Positions 1-8,036 of a stretch of DNA of 17,147 nt are shown here, piece after piece; positions within the stretch are counted from its first letter, which is position 1, and every line of letters begins with the position of its first letter. Position numbers and translations under genes: made by a program. The DNA lies in contig CAZDOD010000050.1 of assembly GCA_964506935.1 (NCBI GenBank), forward strand, positions 1-17,147, in the 5' to 3' direction. Source of the DNA: CAZDOD01 sp964506935 (GTDB lineage: Bacteria; Desulfobacterota; Zymogenia; Zymogenales; Zymogenaceae). A model generated the notes under the pieces. It ran no database searches. It worked only from the letters and a program-made list of their open reading frames with translations, and was not told the origin of the DNA.

Positions 1-492
1 GTGATCCTGGTGGCGGTAGTCGTAATCATCTATCTGATCTTTTTAAAGATCACCGGATCGGAGAAGGCCGAAGAGAGATACATCGTAAAAACGTTAAAGA
101 CCGGCTTCGGCGCAATTACCGAGGGGATGAAGAAGGTCGGGATCATAAAAAAATTCTTTGTGCTGTTTCTCATGAGCCTCGCCGTGTTCCTCGCACGATA
201 CACATTTTTTATGTTCGCCCTCATCACCTTTGGGGTCGATCTCAGCTTCACACAGGCGGTCATCGTGGCGACGGCGCCGATCCTCGCCACGATATTTCCA
301 ATACAGGGAATCGGCGGCTACGGCACTATCGAGACCGGCTGGGTCTTGGGCTTCATGCTGATCGGGCTTGACAAGGAGCTGGCATTGATATCCGGGTTCG
401 GCGCCCATTCATTACACCTCCTGTTTTCACTCATCCTTTCGGGAATCTCTTTTCCACTCCTCAATCTCAAAAAAAGGAAACTATCAGAGTAA
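1..492 (+). CDS. Flippase-like / LPG-synthase-TM family membrane protein, C-terminal part
   Basis: The frame is open from base 1, so the 5' end is probably cut by the window edge; the GTG at base 1 need not be the start. The visible 163 residues hold several hydrophobic segments (about 1-15, 48-75, 80-97, 105-125 and 130-152) and a loop reading FPIQGIGGYGTIETGW. This resembles the conserved Pro-x-x-Gly-Gly-x-Gly-x-x-Glu loop of the lysylphosphatidylglycerol synthase transmembrane / UPF0104 (YbhN, AglD-like) family. Members lie in the inner membrane and are linked to lipid or glycan-lipid handling; the substrate cannot be told from this fragment. The C-terminus is a short basic tail (LKKRKLSE). 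It is separated by about 160 bp from the next gene on the same strand. The family call is fairly confident, the function is not. Confidence 0.75.
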   Translation: MILVAVVVIIYLIFLKITGSEKAEERYIVKTLKTGFGAITEGMKKVGIIKKFFVLFLMSLAVFLARYTFFMFALITFGVDLSFTQAVIVATAPILATIFPIQGIGGYGTIETGWVLGFMLIGLDKELALISGFGAHSLHLLFSLILSGISFPLLNLKKRKLSE

Positions 493-650
493 AAAATCAA
501 TAAAGGAGGCGCAGGGAGGCTTTTCTCTTAAAGGCAGACTTATATCAATTTCACCATGATACTTATTTACTTGATAAAAAGGGGTGATTTTGATAAAGAT
601 AAAACTTCTTAAAAATTTCATTTCCATATTCAAATTGAGGAGGGAAAACG

Positions 651-1469
651 ATGATCATCGACACACACTCCCAGCTGTGGACGAAAGAGGCCATCGAGAG
701 CTTTCCGAAAGAGATGGCCGAGAGCTACAAAAATATGTTCGGCGAGATCGGGATGCCGAGCATAGAGGACACCTTAAAGGACATGGACGATGCCGGAGTC
801 GATATCTCGGTAATCTGCGCGATTGACGCCGAGACGATCCACAAGTACAGGGTCTCAAACGACCTCGTCTCCGAGACGGTAAAAAAGCACCCCGACCGCC
901 TGATCGGATTCGCCTCCGCCGATCCGAACAAGGGTGACGGGGCCGTAAGGGAATTAGAGCGGGGCATAAAGGAACTGGGTCTCTCGGGCCTCAAGATCCT
1001 CCCCCACATGGTAAACCTCGACATAAACGACGAAAAGATCTATCCCCTCTACGACAAGGCACAATCATTAGGCGTCCCAGTACTCCTCCACACCGGGACA
1101 CAGTTTCACGCCGGGACAAAGATAAAATACTGCCGTCCCCTCTTCGTCGACGACGTCGCCGTGGATTTCCCGGCGCTGAAGATCGTCATCGCCCACTTCG
1201 GCTACCCATGGTGGGAGGAGGCGCTGGCCGTCGTAAGACGAAACCCATTCGTCTACTTCAACGTTGCGGGGTGGGCGCCGATACACATACCCCAGGGAGT
1301 CATCCATGCGGCGAATACCTACCTCAGGGGGAAGGTTCTGTTCGGGAGCGACTACCCGCTGCTGTCCCGTGTTAGGATATTAAAAGAGCTCAGGGGGTTG
1401 GAACTTAAAGATGAAACATTTGCCATGATGACCGAGACCAATCCGAAGACGCTTTTGGGACTCAAGTAG
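651..1469 (+). CDS. Amidohydrolase family protein (Amidohydro_2 / ACMSD-like)
   Basis: A 272-residue TIM-barrel metal-dependent hydrolase or decarboxylase, probably cytoplasmic (no signal peptide). The start is well supported: GAGGAGGG at 637-644 lies 6 nt before the ATG. Family marks in order: an N-terminal DTHSQLW strand (H6), GFASADP (86-92), GLKILPH (113-119), LLHTG with H147, IVIAHFG with H182, and LFGSDYP with D234. These match the metal and catalytic positions of the Amidohydro_2 family (ACMSD, gamma-resorcylate decarboxylase and many uncharacterised members). Odd point: the usual N-terminal His-x-His metal pair reads His-x-Gln (H6, Q8), so metal binding may differ. The length is near the lower end of the family. 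The gene stands alone, convergent with the phosphoesterase downstream. Substrate unknown. Confidence 0.88.
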   Translation: MIIDTHSQLWTKEAIESFPKEMAESYKNMFGEIGMPSIEDTLKDMDDAGVDISVICAIDAETIHKYRVSNDLVSETVKKHPDRLIGFASADPNKGDGAVRELERGIKELGLSGLKILPHMVNLDINDEKIYPLYDKAQSLGVPVLLHTGTQFHAGTKIKYCRPLFVDDVAVDFPALKIVIAHFGYPWWEEALAVVRRNPFVYFNVAGWAPIHIPQGVIHAANTYLRGKVLFGSDYPLLSRVRILKELRGLELKDETFAMMTETNPKTLLGLK

Positions 1470-1607
1470 GATTAGTTGGATCTTGGTTGAAGTTAATATA
1501 AAGGGGTGGGTGATGGTATAGGGGTTCTATAGCACAGAGAATAGTCTTTTAACAGACCGTAAAAGCCCGGATAGACTACACGAATATACTTAATTGAGAA
1601 AAAGCTC
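1470..1607. other. Convergent intergenic spacer, no clear terminator
   Basis: This spacer lies between two convergent stop codons. It holds a weak nested inverted repeat: TAGTCT (1542-1547) can pair with AGACTA (1573-1578), with TTTTA/TAAAA inside, but the stem has an uneven bulge and no clean U-tract follows. It may serve as a poor bidirectional terminator; I cannot support more. Confidence 0.3.
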
Positions 1608-2708
1608 CTAATACTTTGGTTCTATAATTACTTCGTCTATGGTCTTTCCGTTCCCACCTATTGTTCTGATCTTACAATTTTCGTCAGAGACATCCATGAC
1701 CAGAAAATGGGGCTGACTTAAAATCCCCTTCTCCATTGTCCCCACCAATTTTGCGAAAAAATTGTTGGGATTAATCTTTTGACTCCTGTTAGACCCCCCG
1801 CCCAGGACGAAAAACGGCTGGTCGAAATAGGTCTTTCCCCGTATATAGTGATGATCGTGACCGGAAAAGAATGCAGAGACCCCGCACAATTTCAATAATG
1901 GAAAGACGTATTTTAAATAACCCGAGCCTGTGCGGTTTCCCTTGAAGCTTGCAATCCCCTCATGCGACATAACATATATATAACGGGCATCACGATTCAT
2001 TTTTGACCTTAAAAGCGTCTTTATAAGCCAGAATTCCTGCCCTATACGAACTGTCTGTTTTGATTCGGTATCGAGGACTATAAAGAGGGCATTATTAACC
2101 TCAAATGTATAATAAAGTGCGCCTTTTGGGGCGGTCTTGGCCGGGGCAAAGAAATACTTGTAAAAATAGTCCTTTTTATTTTTCATGTCGTGGTTTCCGA
2201 GCACCGGGAGGATTGGGATATGGTCAAAAAGTGTCCTCCCCATAGAAAAAAAGGAATCCCATTCCTCCCTCTTCTCTCCGCTTATTACAAAGTCACCGAG
2301 GTGTATGAAGAAGTCGGGAGAAAATGCGTCGATTTTAGGAATTAGCTCAAAAAAACCCTCTTGCGGGGCATGTGTATCACCGATCATCACAACATGATAA
2401 GGGCCGCTTTTCGAGATTGTCTTAAACGAGGATTTGTACGACACTTCATCATTTATCAAAACTGAATAATCGTATCTCGTATTGGGGATGAGACCGTCGA
2501 GCCTTACGATGTGTCTGGTGTTTTTCGATTCCGACGGAAAATCTAATCTTATTCCATACGGGTCCTTAAGGACAACACCGCCGGCACTTTCGGTATCGGT
2601 CTCCCACATGACCGTCATGGTATCGGTTCCGGGGCGTTGCAGGACGGGCCCTATTGTAAGTGGGTGTCGGGAATTTGGCTGAGGTTTGACGGTAGTACGT
2701 ACTTCCAT
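1608..2708 (-). CDS. Metallophosphoesterase with N-terminal purple-acid-phosphatase (Fn3-like) domain
   Basis: 366 residues. Residues about 16-100 form a beta-rich domain with GPVLQRPGTDTMTVMWET, typical of the fibronectin-III-like N-terminal domain of purple acid phosphatases. The calcineurin-like catalytic core follows with a full set of dinuclear metal ligands: GDTH (D111, H113), LGD (D139), GNHD (N172, H173), SHEG (H249) and GHDHHY (H284, H286). It should hydrolyse phosphate mono- or diesters; the substrate is unknown. Unusually for this architecture, no signal peptide precedes the Fn3-like domain: the protein starts with hydrophilic MEVRTTVKPQ, so it looks cytoplasmic unless the true start lies elsewhere. 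The ribosome binding site is weak (AGAAG about 8 nt before the ATG). It is transcribed in the same direction as the pilus cluster but sits 254 bp beyond it and is probably a separate unit. Confidence 0.88.
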   Translation of the reverse strand: MEVRTTVKPQPNSRHPLTIGPVLQRPGTDTMTVMWETDTESAGGVVLKDPYGIRLDFPSESKNTRHIVRLDGLIPNTRYDYSVLINDEVSYKSSFKTISKSGPYHVVMIGDTHAPQEGFFELIPKIDAFSPDFFIHLGDFVISGEKREEWDSFFSMGRTLFDHIPILPVLGNHDMKNKKDYFYKYFFAPAKTAPKGALYYTFEVNNALFIVLDTESKQTVRIGQEFWLIKTLLRSKMNRDARYIYVMSHEGIASFKGNRTGSGYLKYVFPLLKLCGVSAFFSGHDHHYIRGKTYFDQPFFVLGGGSNRSQKINPNNFFAKLVGTMEKGILSQPHFLVMDVSDENCKIRTIGGNGKTIDEVIIEPKY

Positions 2709-2962
2709 ATTTAACTTCTAATTAATCTTTGTGACCTAATAAAATTTCGCCCAATATTAGAATAGCAAAATTAGAGAGAGATTAAAAGGAGAATTAGCTG
2801 AAGGTTAAAATAAGTTAAACACTTTATCCCAGTCAGAGATCGATTTCGATCCCGATTTTTTTAAAGGACCGTAGATATTTCAACCGCAAGGGGTGGGAAA
2901 ATCATGCGGCTTTTCGGGATCGCAGTTAGAGCTTTAATAATTAAGGAAAATGCAACGTGCCG
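2709..2962. other. Intergenic region with inverted and direct repeats
   Basis: AT-rich spacer between the DUF1571-type gene and the phosphoesterase, both on the minus strand. It contains a small perfect hairpin GATCGA-TT-TCGATC at 2839-2852, an imperfectly placed CTAATA/TATTAG pair (2736-2741 and 2755-2760), and a 12-bp direct repeat TTTTCGGGATCG (2911-2922 and 2982-2993). A 15-bp segment at 2841-2855 is the exact reverse complement of 2985-2999, inside the end of the upstream coding region. No convincing sigma70 promoter for the phosphoesterase could be picked out, and no coding potential was seen. Confidence 0.45.
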
Positions 2963-3706
2963 TTAAAATCCATACTCCGGGTTTTCGGGATCGAAATCGG
3001 AGTCGGAAATCCCGATATTTGTCTTGAGGTCTTTAAATCTATACTCCTCCCACATCTTACCATCACTTCCGATCGCCTTATAGTAGAGGGGGAGGAAGCG
3101 AACCGTATCGATCCCGAAGATCGATAGCGGGGCGTAGTAGGGGTACCCCTCCCCGCAGGGAAATTTCAATCTTATTTTTTTGACCTTTCTTCCGAATACC
3201 TCACCGTCCCCCATATCCTCGATGACGATATCATCTTCGGGGTGTGAGAGGGCGTGATCGAGGCTTCTCTCCAGTGACTCCATCATGAATATTATTGATG
3301 ATTCATCTACGGGGTGGCGGGTCTCCTTCATTGCCTCTTTTGAGCCGGGATAAAAGCTTAAAGTAAGGACACTCAAAATTCCACCGTCATGTACTAAAAA
3401 CTTATTGTTGTTCCAACCCTCACTGTAAATGATCTCGCGGCCATTTTTCACTTCGCCCACCCAGCGGATGTATATGGAGTTGGGCCTCCGGAACTTATAG
3501 AGGAGCACTTCTTCCGGCAGAAGCTTACCACCCACCCTCTGCACCTGATGAACTATGGTGATGTAATCTTTAACCTTTTTCACCTCGCCGATGCTCCTTC
3601 TGAGGATGTCTGTCATCTCCTTGTCTTCCTGGGAGAGGGCAACAAAGGATAAATTTACCAATAAAAACATCGCCGTTGAGATTAAAGCGAATATCTTTTT
3701 CATCAT
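2963..3706 (-). CDS. Exported DUF1571-type protein (LolA-like fold suspected)
   Basis: 247 residues. The N-terminus is a Sec signal peptide: MMKK, a hydrophobic stretch of about 20 residues, then likely cleavage near VALS/Q, so the mature protein should be periplasmic. The block QRVGGKLLPEEVLLYKFRRP, then SIYIRWVG, EIIYSEGW and KETRHPVDESSI matches my memory of DUF1571, a family of exported proteins of unknown function that look like LolA/LppX-type lipid-binding folds; the fold assignment is inference. Its ATG overlaps the stop codon of the sensor kinase gene in an ATGA junction (3703-3706), which implies translational coupling and a single transcript with pilS. It takes the place where pilR usually sits in comparable clusters. 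A second ATG lies one codon downstream. Confidence 0.78.
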   Translation of the reverse strand: MMKKIFALISTAMFLLVNLSFVALSQEDKEMTDILRRSIGEVKKVKDYITIVHQVQRVGGKLLPEEVLLYKFRRPNSIYIRWVGEVKNGREIIYSEGWNNNKFLVHDGGILSVLTLSFYPGSKEAMKETRHPVDESSIIFMMESLERSLDHALSHPEDDIVIEDMGDGEVFGRKVKKIRLKFPCGEGYPYYAPLSIFGIDTVRFLPLYYKAIGSDGKMWEEYRFKDLKTNIGISDSDFDPENPEYGF

Positions 3707-5400
3707 GTAACCATTTGCAATTTTTGTCCTCTCGCTTTCCCTGGGAACATGATTATAACCTTTGTCCCCTTATTAACCTCGCTAGATATGTCGACCGTCC
3801 CCGAGTGTGCCTCCACGATCTTTTTTACCGTTGCCAGCCCCAGCCCTGTTCCACCCTCCTTGGTGGAGAAGAACGGATCGAAGACCATGTTCTGAATATC
3901 CCCGCTCATACCATAACCGTTATCTTCAATCCTCACCGTCAAGGCCCCGTTTGCTGATGGTCCTTCGCCCTCGGCTATCACCCTTATCTCCCCCCCGTCT
4001 TTCATGGATTCGGCCGAGTTGATAAGAATGTTCCAAAAGACCTGCTTCAACTGCATAAAATCACCTTCGACCCTCGTATTACCTGAAAAGCTCGTCTCTA
4101 TTTTTATTCTATTTTCACCCTTGGGTGTATTTTTAAAGACGGCTATGGTCTCATATATTATGTCTTTGATATCAACCACTTCCCTCTTCACTTCGGGGCC
4201 CTTTGCGAACAAGAGAAAGTCGGTGATGAGGTGATTTAGGCGGACTATCTCTTGAAGGACGATATCCATCAGGCTCTTGTTCTGTCCCTCGAGGGGGAGC
4301 TCCTTTTTTAAGAGCTGGATAGATCCGCTCATCGAAGCCAGAGGATTTCTGATTTCGTGTGCCAGATTGGCCGCCAGTGCCCCCAGTGTTGCGAGCCTGT
4401 CCGACCTCTTTATCTCCTGTTCCATTTCCTTGATGCGGGTTATATCCTGAAATAGGATCACCCTACCCATCGACTGGCCACGGGTGTTTTGCAGAGGGGA
4501 AACGGAGAATCCGAGGGTATACCTCTTTTTCTCCCTAGATATGTAATCTGTCTTCCAACGGTTAAGACCCCCTTTTTCCTGCTCCTGCTCCGCCGATGTC
4601 ATGTCCGTAAGTAGATCAGGGATCACCTCCTCAATGGGCCTTAAATAGACCTCTTCGAGGGTCATTGCCGTGATCATCTCCGCTTGGCGGTTAAAGGATA
4701 TGATCTTACTTTCAGAATTTATTGTAATAAGCCCGGTCTGCATATTCTGGATTATATCGTTGTTTAATATCTTGAGCTCCTCATAGTTTATCTCCTTTTC
4801 TATCAGCTCTTCGCCTGTCCTTTTGAGCTGCTCTGCGAGATAACCCGATAGGAATGCCACAAGATAGAATGCCGTGATATATATAAAAATGTTATAGAAG
4901 ACGAAGCCTTCTCTATAGCTTATCTGTCCGCTGGAGGTAAGCGGAGATATAACCCCATAGTAATCGAGGTCGATCATGACGCCATACAGGATGCCTGATA
5001 GGGATGCCGTTATGAAACCGCCGGAGCGGTACAGGATTATGCTGGCGCTGATTATGCTTGGGATATAGAAGAAGGTGAATATACTCTCGATGCCTCCTGT
5101 GATGAAGACGAGGCAGGTAATCACGAGGATGTCACCGATAATCTGGATATAGGCGAATGCCGAGAGATTTTTTAGAATTCGGATTAAAAAGATGTAGACC
5201 GCGGTGAGAAAATAGTAAAAACCGATAAGGATGTATAAAAAGATTAGCTCTCCGCCGAGGTATGAGCCCTGTGCGGTATACTGGAAGACGACCGACGCCC
5301 CCAGGAGGACCGAAATGATTAAGACGCGGAAGAACATAAGCCATTCGATGTTCTTCCTTAGATCTACCTTCTTATGTCTTATTTTCCTTGAGGACATCAT
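3703..5400 (-). CDS. pilS: Sensor histidine kinase, PilS-like, of the type IV pilus cluster
   Basis: 565 residues. About six transmembrane segments fill residues 20-190 and include the stretch TGGIESIFTFFYIPSIISAS followed by ILYRSGG, which closely resembles the membrane domain of PilS proteins. A PAS domain follows (about 205-325, starting ILNNDIIQNMQTGLITINSE). Then come the DHp H-box LAHEIRNPLASM with phospho-acceptor H348 and the catalytic domain: N-box NILINSAESM (N461), G1 DNGYGM (D493) and GGTGLGL near 517-522. All kinase motifs look intact. In the pseudomonads and myxobacteria PilS works with PilR to control pilin transcription through sigma54; that is family knowledge. It lies 107 bp after pilC and is coupled to the next gene. 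No pilR is present. The ribosome binding site is weak and M2 is an alternative start. Confidence 0.9.
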   Translation of the reverse strand: MMSSRKIRHKKVDLRKNIEWLMFFRVLIISVLLGASVVFQYTAQGSYLGGELIFLYILIGFYYFLTAVYIFLIRILKNLSAFAYIQIIGDILVITCLVFITGGIESIFTFFYIPSIISASIILYRSGGFITASLSGILYGVMIDLDYYGVISPLTSSGQISYREGFVFYNIFIYITAFYLVAFLSGYLAEQLKRTGEELIEKEINYEELKILNNDIIQNMQTGLITINSESKIISFNRQAEMITAMTLEEVYLRPIEEVIPDLLTDMTSAEQEQEKGGLNRWKTDYISREKKRYTLGFSVSPLQNTRGQSMGRVILFQDITRIKEMEQEIKRSDRLATLGALAANLAHEIRNPLASMSGSIQLLKKELPLEGQNKSLMDIVLQEIVRLNHLITDFLLFAKGPEVKREVVDIKDIIYETIAVFKNTPKGENRIKIETSFSGNTRVEGDFMQLKQVFWNILINSAESMKDGGEIRVIAEGEGPSANGALTVRIEDNGYGMSGDIQNMVFDPFFSTKEGGTGLGLATVKKIVEAHSGTVDISSEVNKGTKVIIMFPGKARGQKLQMVT

Positions 5401-5506
5401 TAACTTATTCAGGATAGAACGGTATGTAGTTTTACCGGATCTAGTATATTATTCTATTCAACTAAGGGAGTTTCAGAGACAAATGTTACCCTTCTCCCCG
5501 TGGGGA

Positions 5507-6727
5507 TTACCCCCCAAAAGTAGCCGCCATGTTGAATATCGGGAGGTAGAGGGCGATGACCATGCCGCCGACCACGACACCCAAAAATACCATAAGCATC
5601 GGCTCCAAAAGAGAGGTGAGTGCGTTCACGGCGTTGTCCACCTCATCGTCATAGAAGTCCGCGATCTTTCCGAGCATGGCGTCCATGTTACCGGTGGCCT
5701 CTCCAACAGCCACCATCTGGACCACCATAGGCGGGAAGACTTTGCTTTGACTCATTGGCTCCGCTATTGTCTTACCCTCACTGATTCCCGCTCTGGTCAT
5801 CATTACATCCCTCTCGACGATCTTATTTCCGGCTGTCTTGGCGGTGATCTCGAGGGCATCGAGGATTGGAACACCGCTGGATATCATCGTTCCGAGGGTA
5901 CGTGTGAAACGAGCCACCGAGACTTTTTTGAGGAGTGGGCCGAATACTGGGATCTTAAGGATTAGATCGTCTACAATCGTCCTCCCTATATCGGTACGGT
6001 AAAAGTAACCGAAGGCTATTACGAAGACGATACCGCCGATGAGGACAAATAAGGAGTAGTTTTTGACGATGTTGCTTACGGTTACCAATACCTGTGTCGG
6101 TAATGGCAGTGGTACACCCGAATCCGCAAACATCTGCTGGAACATGGGAACGACGAAGATCAACAGGATCGAAGTGACGCCAATGGCCACCCCCACGATG
6201 GTGGATGGATAGACGAGGGCGCCCTTGACCTTTGCTTTGAGGGCCTCGGCCTTCTCGATGTAGGCGGCAAGGCGGTTTAGGATCGTATCGAGGATACCTC
6301 CCACCTCGCCGGCGGCCACCAGGTTGACAAAAAGGTTGTCAAAGACCCTGGGATGCTTGCTCAATCCATCTGCAAAGGTAGCACCCCCCTCAACATCTTC
6401 CTTGACCTTCATTATAATCTTCTTGAAGGATTTCTTCTCCTGCTGGCTTCCGAGAATATCGAGGCATTGAACGAGCGGGAGGCCCGCGTCGATCATGGTA
6501 GCGAACTGGCGTGTAAATACAACGAGGTCTTTCTTGGTGGGCTTTGCCTCCAAGCCGGGTATGGTGAAATTCATGTCCATGCCCATACCCTTTTTCTCAG
6601 ACAAGGAATCGGGTATTATCTTTCGCTGGCGAAGGAGCGCTGTAGCCGCCGCCTGATTGACGGCCTCTATCTCACCGCTCATTGCAGTTCCCGAGCTATC
6701 CCTTCCGGACCATTTAAAAACCGACAT
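5507..6727 (-). CDS. pilC: Type IV pilus inner-membrane platform protein PilC
   Basis: 406 residues, the usual length. Two T2SF/GspF domains repeat: the first opens with FTRQFATMIDAGLPLVQCLD (about 75-95), the second with FTRTLGTMISSGVPILDALE (about 275-295). Three hydrophobic segments lie near 170-200, 220-245 and 375-400, and the protein ends with the PilC-like VIALYLPIFNMAATFGG. The N-terminal MSVFKWSGRDSSG is the standard PilC start, and AAGGA lies 7 nt ahead of the ATG (6735-6739). PilC sits in the inner membrane and couples the PilB and PilT motors to pilin assembly and removal. The gene follows pilT after an unusually G-rich 133-bp spacer. Confidence 0.96.
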   Translation of the reverse strand: MSVFKWSGRDSSGTAMSGEIEAVNQAAATALLRQRKIIPDSLSEKKGMGMDMNFTIPGLEAKPTKKDLVVFTRQFATMIDAGLPLVQCLDILGSQQEKKSFKKIIMKVKEDVEGGATFADGLSKHPRVFDNLFVNLVAAGEVGGILDTILNRLAAYIEKAEALKAKVKGALVYPSTIVGVAIGVTSILLIFVVPMFQQMFADSGVPLPLPTQVLVTVSNIVKNYSLFVLIGGIVFVIAFGYFYRTDIGRTIVDDLILKIPVFGPLLKKVSVARFTRTLGTMISSGVPILDALEITAKTAGNKIVERDVMMTRAGISEGKTIAEPMSQSKVFPPMVVQMVAVGEATGNMDAMLGKIADFYDDEVDNAVNALTSLLEPMLMVFLGVVVGGMVIALYLPIFNMAATFGG

Positions 6728-6823
6728 CTCTCATTCCTTCTTAATATTTACGGTGTTTAATATATTTTCAATTTTAACTTTTTTAAATTAAATGTCTCAC
6801 ACCTAAAGATATTTAAAACATCA

Positions 6824-6858
6824 CCCCTCCCCCCAAAAAAATCCCCACTCCCCCACCC
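6824..6858 (-). other. G-tract cluster in the pilT-pilC spacer (possible RNA G-quadruplex)
   Basis: On the minus (sense) strand, just after the pilT stop codon, five guanine runs of 3, 5, 4, 6 and 4 bases follow one another with spacers of 1, 3, 8 and 1 nt. The 8-nt spacer is A followed by seven T. This can form a G-quadruplex in the pilT-pilC transcript or non-template strand. The runs are seen directly; folding and function are inference. Confidence 0.4.
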
Positions 6859-6860
6859 GA

Positions 6861-7994
6861 CTACCTCCTCTGGATGGCCTCTCTGGTCTCCTTCTGGGAC
6901 TTTGCGTATGTCTCTCTGGCAACGGCCTCGGGGCCTTTCGCCATCATCTGTCTCAACTCTTCGGGATCGGAGCTCCTCCCCTGGGCCGTATCCAAGGTTA
7001 TAAGCCCCTTGGTATAGAGGGCATAGAGGGATTGATTCATCGTCTGCATTCCGAACTTAGATTGGCCCACCTGCATTATCGAGTAAATCTGATGGATCTT
7101 GTCTTCCCTGATCAGGTTTCTGATGGCCGGGTTTGGTATCATTATCTCAACTCCGAGCACCCTCCCTCTTCCGCCGGCCTTCGGGATGAGCTGCTGGCAG
7201 AGGACACCTTCGAGGACAAAGGATATCTGTGCCCGCACCTGTGACTGCTGGTATGGGGGGAAGACGTCGATTATCCTGTTGATCGTCTGGACGGCCGTAT
7301 TGGTATGGAGGGTCGCAAAGACGAGGTGCCCCGTCTCAGCCGTGGTAAGGGCGGCCTCGATCGTCTCGAGATCCCTCATCTCACCTATGAGCACGATATC
7401 AGGGTCCTGTCTCAGGATATATTTGAGTGCCGTCTTGAAGCTTATCGTGTCCGCCCCGACCTCTCTCTGATTGACGATGCAGTTCTTGTGGGGATGGAGA
7501 TACTCTATCGGGTCCTCGATGGTGACGATGTGCTCATGTCTCTCTTCGTTGATCTTATTGATCATTGATGCCAGGCTCGTCGATTTGCCCGAGCCCGTAG
7601 GCCCTGTCAATAAAACGAGGCCCCTCGGCTTTTTGGTCAGCTCCTCGACTATCGGGGGAAGCCCCAGCTCCTGAAAAGACATGAATTTATATGGGATGAT
7701 CCTGAAGGCCGCCGCCATGGCCCCCCTCTGGACGAAGATATTCGCCCTGAAGCGGGAGAGGCCCTTTACCCCGAAGGAGAGGTCAAGCTCACTCTCCTCT
7801 TCAAATTTATGTTTCTGGGCATCGGTGAGGATGCTGTAGCACAGATTTTTCGTGTCGGTAGCGGTGAAGGATTCCGAAGAGATAGGTACGAGCTTGCCGT
7901 CTATCCTCAGCTGTGGTGGTGACCCTGTTGTTATGTGAAGGTCCGTCGCCCCCTTCTCGACCATCAACTGCAAAAGCTGGTGGAGACTCGCCAT
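6861..7994 (-). CDS. pilT: Type IV pilus retraction ATPase PilT
   Basis: 377 residues, close to the family norm of about 350-370. N-terminal PAS-like domain (LHQLLQLMVEKGATDLHI), then a RecA-like core: Walker A GPTGSGKST (131-139, K137), Asp box near IVTIEDPIEYLH (156-167), Walker B DIVLIGEMRD (E205), and a His box TGHLVFATLHTN (221-232). The PilT-specific AIRNLIRE motif is present near residue 294, which separates it from PilB and other secretion ATPases. It powers pilus depolymerisation and so twitching motility and surface sensing. AAGGAG lies 8 nt before the ATG. The gene starts 42 bp after pilB and shares its transcript. Confidence 0.97.
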   Translation of the reverse strand: MASLHQLLQLMVEKGATDLHITTGSPPQLRIDGKLVPISSESFTATDTKNLCYSILTDAQKHKFEEESELDLSFGVKGLSRFRANIFVQRGAMAAAFRIIPYKFMSFQELGLPPIVEELTKKPRGLVLLTGPTGSGKSTSLASMINKINEERHEHIVTIEDPIEYLHPHKNCIVNQREVGADTISFKTALKYILRQDPDIVLIGEMRDLETIEAALTTAETGHLVFATLHTNTAVQTINRIIDVFPPYQQSQVRAQISFVLEGVLCQQLIPKAGGRGRVLGVEIMIPNPAIRNLIREDKIHQIYSIMQVGQSKFGMQTMNQSLYALYTKGLITLDTAQGRSSDPEELRQMMAKGPEAVARETYAKSQKETREAIQRR

Positions 7995-8036
7995 ATAGAA
8001 TACTCCTTTTTGTTGTTAATCTTTTAGTAAAAAATC

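Noticed and set aside
584..826. Plus-strand frame overlapping the start of the amidohydrolase
   Set aside because: Charged, repetitive, out of frame with a gene that has a strong ribosome binding site and family motifs.
5231..5965. Long plus-strand open frame (244 codons) opposite pilS and pilC
   Set aside because: It crosses two well-supported genes and their spacer, has no family-like motif and is rich in His and Arg as expected of an antisense mirror frame.
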